Position numbers and translations under genes: made by a program
In this document: positions 59,608-64,000 of the stretch, piece after piece
Position numbering within the stretch: the first letter of the stretch is position 1
Layout of the letters: each line of letters opens with the position of its first letter
DNA from: Cunninghamia lanceolata
Lineage: Eukaryota; Streptophyta; Pinopsida; Cupressales; Cupressaceae
DNA: 64,000 bases
Direction of reading: 5' to 3'
NCBI GenBank assembly: GCA_027924645.1
Contig: BSBN01000445.1
Coordinates: 1,798,001-1,862,000 of the forward strand
Notes under the pieces: generated by a model
What the model was told of the DNA's origin: nothing
Seen by the model: only the letters and a program-made list of their open reading frames with translations
The model's database searches: none

Positions 59608-60934
59608 ATGTCGACCTCAAAAGTAATAGACATCAAAGAAAGACCCCAATCAAAATTTAAGAAACATCCATTCAAATCAATGGAAGTTGACCCTAGTGGT
59701 GCATTCTTGGAAGTGTCGTATGGCATAATGCATAAGGAAGACATTAGGGCATACATTCATGTTGCCCTATATGAACATTGTGGTACTTAACTTATAGATA
59801 TGTAGTTGAAACATCTAAGCGATGATGATTTTGAATTGAAGGAAGAATACAAGGTGTTGGAATAGAATAAATTCATACAATATGTAGACTTTTCAACATT
59901 TTTAGACGATGAATGGGTCCGGTATGTGCTTAGTAGGATTCACGATGAATTTATGCGGCTTGAAGAACCCTTCATGATCACAAAAGAAGCAATAAAGGCT
60001 GCAACAAGATTGAAATCTACTAGAAATATGCTCGTACTAAAGGTTGTGAAGAACAACACTATAATAGAGGAAATCGGTGCTCAATTTGACAAAAGGGCAT
60101 TGACTGTGAACTCTATTGAAGACCATGCAGTGAGATTTGCATCAATGGTGGTCGGTTACAAAATATACTTTACAAATCGAGAGAACTTTGTCTTTGGTAC
60201 TGCCATCCACACTACATATGAGATGGTCAAGAAGAATGTTGATTATGACCTCTATGAGTTTCTCTGGCAATAGTTGATGTAAAACCTTAAGAAGACAAAA
60301 GAATCAAAATATCCTTTAAAATATGGTACGTTGATCATTTGCCTATTCTTCTACTTTATGAAAGAATTGCCAAGAATGAAGAATATGATCTGGTTTGATA
60401 ACAAACCTATTGCCATACAAATTAGAAATCACCTAAATAGTTTAGGTAGTCATGATGTACAAAATGAAGCCCTATGGGGCTATTTCTAAACTTTTTAAAA
60501 AGCCATGCAATCTAGGGCAAGAATACCAAGATCGGTAGTTGAGAAATACAAAGATGACATATGTTTTATTATGAATAAAGATTAGTGTAGGATGGTAGAT
60601 GTAGGCACCTGCAAAGAAGTCCACTAAAAAAGAAGAACAAGAGGTTCATCCTCTACTGAAATTGCATCCAAATCCTCCAGTCCCACTCCTTTAGTGAGTG
60701 TGGAAGTACCTACAAAGAAGTCCACTAAAAAAGAGCACAAAAGGAAGAAAACCAAAGGTAAAATAATGTAAGTGTTGGAGTAGATGAAGAGGAGACTGAA
60801 TCAGATGAAGAAGTAAAGAAAATCAAGATTAAGGCCAGTGAAGTGTTTGGGAGTAAATAGGAGAAGCCCTTTGGTAAGGGCAAAAGCAAGAAAAAGCTAA
60901 GGCAAATAGAGTCCAAGGAAGTAGAGGCCACAAT
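59608..60934 (+). pseudogene. ORF-X related copy X3 (unknown protein)
   Basis: The frame begins ATG 59608 (MSTSKVIDIKERPQSKFKK) and stays in register to about 60765, interrupted only by TAA or TAG at 59788, 59803, 59863, 60271, 60280, 60487, 60496, 60583 and 60625. One frameshift follows, then a Lys/Glu-rich tail with one more TAG at 60858 up to the Cop-3 LTR at 60935. All ten stops can be former Gln codons and none is TGA. Globular N-terminal part, charged C-terminal part like X2. Family membership with X1/X2 is suggested by this layout but the direct sequence match is weak. Confidence 0.55.
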
Positions 60935-62291
60935 TGTTGGTTTTAGGATAGACAACTGAGAGGGGGAGTGAACCATTTGTCACAAAAACTTTCTTTTCTT
61001 TAAATACTTAAATCCTTCTTATATTTCTACAACATAATAATGATTCAATCATGGAAGCACAATGCAATAATTCAAGAGCACAAACACATTAACACATATG
61101 ACACCAAGATTTTAATGTGGAAAACCCAGTTAAGGGAAAAACCACGGGGTGACTAACCCAAGATTGTATTCTCTGTTAAAAGAATAAGAAGACCAAAATG
61201 GCACCTGCTAATTAGGGCTCACTACCCAAGCACACTGCTCACAAGAGGCCCACTGCCTACAGGAGACACACTGTCTACAGAATAATATAAATATTACATA
61301 CTTGAACTGGAGATTAGCATCTTCACCATGCTTGAGACAGTTCCATTTAAGCTCAACACTTCTGCTCTGCTTTTTGCTCTCTACCACTTTTTCATCTCAA
61401 CCAAGGATACTTTGAAATGACTTCACAAATCTTATTTATACAAGACATTAACTTTGGGATAATCATCAAGGTTGGCACAACATACTTTATTTTATTATAG
61501 AGCAGTTACAAAAATACAACTTGATTTGTTACAAATACTTCATGTGTATCACCACACTATCGACCACACATATCTGGGACTTCAATCTTCTTTGAGGAAC
61601 ATGCCATTCTTCACATAACATCTTCAAGATCATTCGTAAGATGTGTAAAACATCTGGTTGGCCATGATTTGGAAGAACACCATCACCCGAGAGTAAATCT
61701 TCAATTACGAGCTCAATCTTCAATGTGGACCACTAACACAAACTGGACACAATCTAGAGACCCCCACAAGCTTACCTGAATCACCAAGAACATCCACACC
61801 ACTTTTGCTTACTGAAATCATTCACATCTTCATCTGGAACCTCAAGAACATAGTATGTCATCACTGTCACATTAGAATAAATGCTTGCGGACCTCCAGAC
61901 CATGAACCAATTAAGTTGTCAATTCACATTAGCTTCCTAAACATTCCACCAAATCCACAGAACAAGATATTGCATTTCTAGATCTCACCAGACCTATTTG
62001 TGTCACTTGGTCACCTCTGAACAACTGCCAGAACCAGTTTTACTCATATGGCCATAACTTCTCCAAATCTTCATGCGGACCTCTCAAATCTTGACTAGAT
62101 CATCTTTAGACACATATCTACAAACCCTTTGATGCGCATTCTATGATCTTCATCTAGCTAGGATCTTCACTTCATAGAGCTTCACTGTCTTCACTATTTC
62201 TGATAGGACTAATTTTCTCAATATCCTCAGCACACAACTCATCCAATCCTTGACATCAATGACAACACCGGTTAGGGCCATACTTGCAACA
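60935..62291 (-). repeat. Cop-3 3' LTR
   Basis: Read on the minus strand it starts TGTTGCAAGTATGG after the polypurine tract and ends CCTAAAACCAACA. It shares ACCGGTGTTGTCATTGATG and CACTCCCCCTCTCAG with Cop-1 and Cop-2. The left end cuts the X3 frame. Confidence 0.8.
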
Positions 62292-62310
62292 ATCTCCCCC
62301 TTTGTCATTG
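62292..62310 (-). other. Cop-3 polypurine tract
   Basis: Minus strand GACAAAGGGGGAGAT immediately precedes the LTR, the tract typical of SIRE/Maximus-like copia elements. Confidence 0.8.
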
Positions 62311-62626
62311 ATGGCAACATATGATGTGAAAAACTATTTTAACCATCAAGACAAGAACTTCTCCTCACTAACTGACACAACTTCCCCTATCAATAGCAAT
62401 CATTCATATGTCTTCTCTTTCTTTGCTCCTCCCCCTTTGATGAGAAACCACTTTTGTTTTTCACATGTCTTCTCTCCCCCTTTGACATCAATGGCAAAGG
62501 GCACATACTTGCATCAATACTTTAGAATCATATAGATTGCTCCCCCTGAGTGGCAGCTTCCTATCATCAATCCAGTCCACAAGATATGACTGTGAGATGC
62601 ACTAGACTAATGCACATTAGTGCACC

Positions 62627-64000
62627 TTAATTCAGAGCTGGAGGGGTAATAACCCCTAACTTCTCCCTGAGATACTCAAAAGAGTCCTTCGGTAGAGGTT
62701 TAGTAAAAATCTCTACAATCTAATCCTTTAAGGGCACAAACTCCAATATAACTTCATTCTTGTTCACTTGCTCGCTCAAAAAGTGAAACTTGATGGATAT
62801 ATGTTTTGTCTTTGAATAGAACACCAAATTTTTTGATATATTTATTACACTTGAGTTATCACAGAAGATTGTGATAGGTTCCTCATACTCCACTTTGATG
62901 TCTCTTAGCATTTGCTTCATCCACAATACTTGAGTGCAACTACTTGCTACTACAATATATTCTGCTTCTACAGTGGATAGAGATATTGCCTCTTGTTTCT
63001 TGCTCAACCAAGAAATCAATCTTTTCCCAAAAAATAATACACCACCATTGGTACTCTTCTGGTCATCCACATCTCTTTCCCAATCAGCATCTGTATATGT
63101 GTGAAGAGAGAAATCATGATCCCTAGGATACCATAAACCATACTCAACTATTCCCTTTAGATATCTGAGAATTCTCTTGATTGCCATGACATGAGATTCT
63201 CTAGGATCAGCTTGGAATTTGGCAACAAGACCAACAACATTCATAATGTCAGGTCTAGTTTGAGTAAGATGCAGTAGTCCTCCAATCATTGAAATGTACT
63301 TTTTCTGATCAGCCTTGGGAGATTCATCATCTTTGCTCAGTTTACACCCAGTTACCATGGGAGTATTCATTGGCTTTGAATCTTCCATCCCAAATTTCTT
63401 CAACAATTCTTTCACATATTTGGTCTATGATATGAAGATTCCTTTCTTTGTTTGAGTGATTTGTAGACCCAAGAAGAAATTCATTTCCCCAAACATAGAC
63501 ATCTCAAATTCACTTTTCATTTGATTTGCAAAAGTCTTGCACATACTATCTCTTCCTCCAAAAATGATGTCATCAACAAATACTTCAACAATCAAGATGT
63601 TTTCATGATCAATCTTGAAGTACAAGTTACTGTCAGCAGTACCTTTGTTGAAACCAATCTTCAAAAGATGTTTATCCAATCTTTCATACCAGGCCCTTGG
63701 GGCTTGTTTGATTCCAAACAATGCTTTCTTCAACTTGCAGACCATATCACCATCATCAGACAATTGAAATCCATCTGGTTGCTCAATGTATACTTCTTCC
63801 AAGTCACCATTTAGGAAGGAAGACTTGACATCCATCTGATATAATTTGAAATCCTTGAAGGTAGCAAAAGCAAGAAATAATCTGACTACTTCAATTCTTG
63901 CCACCGGAAAAAAAGTTTCTTCAAATTCAACTCCTACTTGAGAATAACCCTTACAGACCAATCTGGCTTTGTTTCTAACTACTTCACCATCTTCATTCAG
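62627..64000 (-). pseudogene. Cop-3 pol: reverse transcriptase and RNase H (partial)
   Basis: The frame enters at 64000 and ends at TAA 62627-62629. [57 protein letters not shown] and the catalytic [10 protein letters not shown]. RNase H: YTDADW, STVEAEYIV and FCDNSSVIN hold three catalytic acids; the last motif reads KHISIKFHFL where relatives have KHIDIRYHF. Internal TAGs at 63425-63427 and 62720-62722 replace Q in the ISQTKY-like and EQI-FTKPL-like motifs. Otherwise one uninterrupted frame of about 455 codons. Confidence 0.85.

Larger units (their letters stand above)
60935..64000 (-). mobile_element. Cop-3: copia retrotransposon (minus), runs off the right edge
   Basis: 3' LTR (60935-62291), polypurine tract and the RT and RNase H parts of pol on the minus strand. 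Only two nonsense codons are seen in about 1.37 kb of pol, both TAG at Q positions, so this is the best preserved pol in the window. The rest lies beyond 64000. Confidence 0.85.

Noticed and set aside
59608..60934. Reassigned genetic code with TAA and TAG read as glutamine
   Set aside because: Stops fall at Gln-like positions, but CAA and CAG are also common in the same frames, natural-looking ends use TAA or TAG (41649, 62627, 1738), TGG-to-TAG and CGA-to-TGA cases exist, and the contents are typical of land-plant nuclear repeats. Deamination explains it more simply.

Overview
This window looks like intergenic, repeat-packed nuclear DNA of a large-genome seed plant, most likely a gymnosperm (inferred, moderate confidence). 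It is A+T-rich and I see no intact host gene. It is built from nested Ty3/gypsy and Ty1/copia LTR retrotransposons in several states of decay, plus gene-like families that are themselves repeated. A few elements are young (LTR pairs about 2% different by eye); most are old fossils.

Layout. 0.1-0.6 kb: a fragment (X1, minus) of an unrecognised protein family, ORF-X. 1.7-6.06 kb: a gypsy pol fossil, Gyp-1 (minus), cut at 6.07 kb by copia element Cop-1 (plus; LTR, gag zinc knuckle, protease, integrase), which is cut at 9.18 kb by copia element Cop-2 (LTR plus gag start). 12.4-13.26 kb: a gypsy-type LTR (minus). 13.55-22.9 kb: a plant-mobile-domain (PMD)-like gene (plus), split by RE-A, a gag-only LTR element (14593-21242, TSD CTTAG). 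23-41 kb: a gypsy fossil, Gyp-3 (minus; gag, protease and integrase tail, no RT), split by a related gag-only element RE-B (26772-36347, TSD GGTTC). 41.6-52.5 kb: the longest ORF-X copy, X2 (minus), split by RE-C, a protease-only LTR element (42394-49065, TSD CATCT). 55.1-58.5 kb: a second gypsy pol fossil, Gyp-2 (minus). 58.5-59.2 kb: a copia gag fragment with four tandem zinc knuckles. 59.6-60.93 kb: a third ORF-X copy, X3 (plus), cut by Cop-3, a fairly well preserved copia element (minus) that runs off the right edge.

Main observations. (1) Across unrelated families the in-frame stops are mostly TAG or TAA at positions readable as glutamine, or TAG/TGA where the family has tryptophan. This is what C-to-T deamination of methylated cytosine would leave. 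(2) Two gypsy fossils carry an RNase H-like domain between protease and reverse transcriptase, a different position from the extra RNase H of classical Tat/Ogre elements. (3) Three elements (RE-A, RE-B, RE-C) lack reverse transcriptase and integrase, so they would need a helper; RE-B is related to Gyp-3, in which it sits. (4) RE-A's LTR has a cluster of perfect TGACGTCA palindromes upstream of a TATA box. (5) ORF-X recurs three times and I cannot assign it a function. (6) Conserved non-coding blocks and a roughly 21-bp degenerate repeat recur at separate sites.
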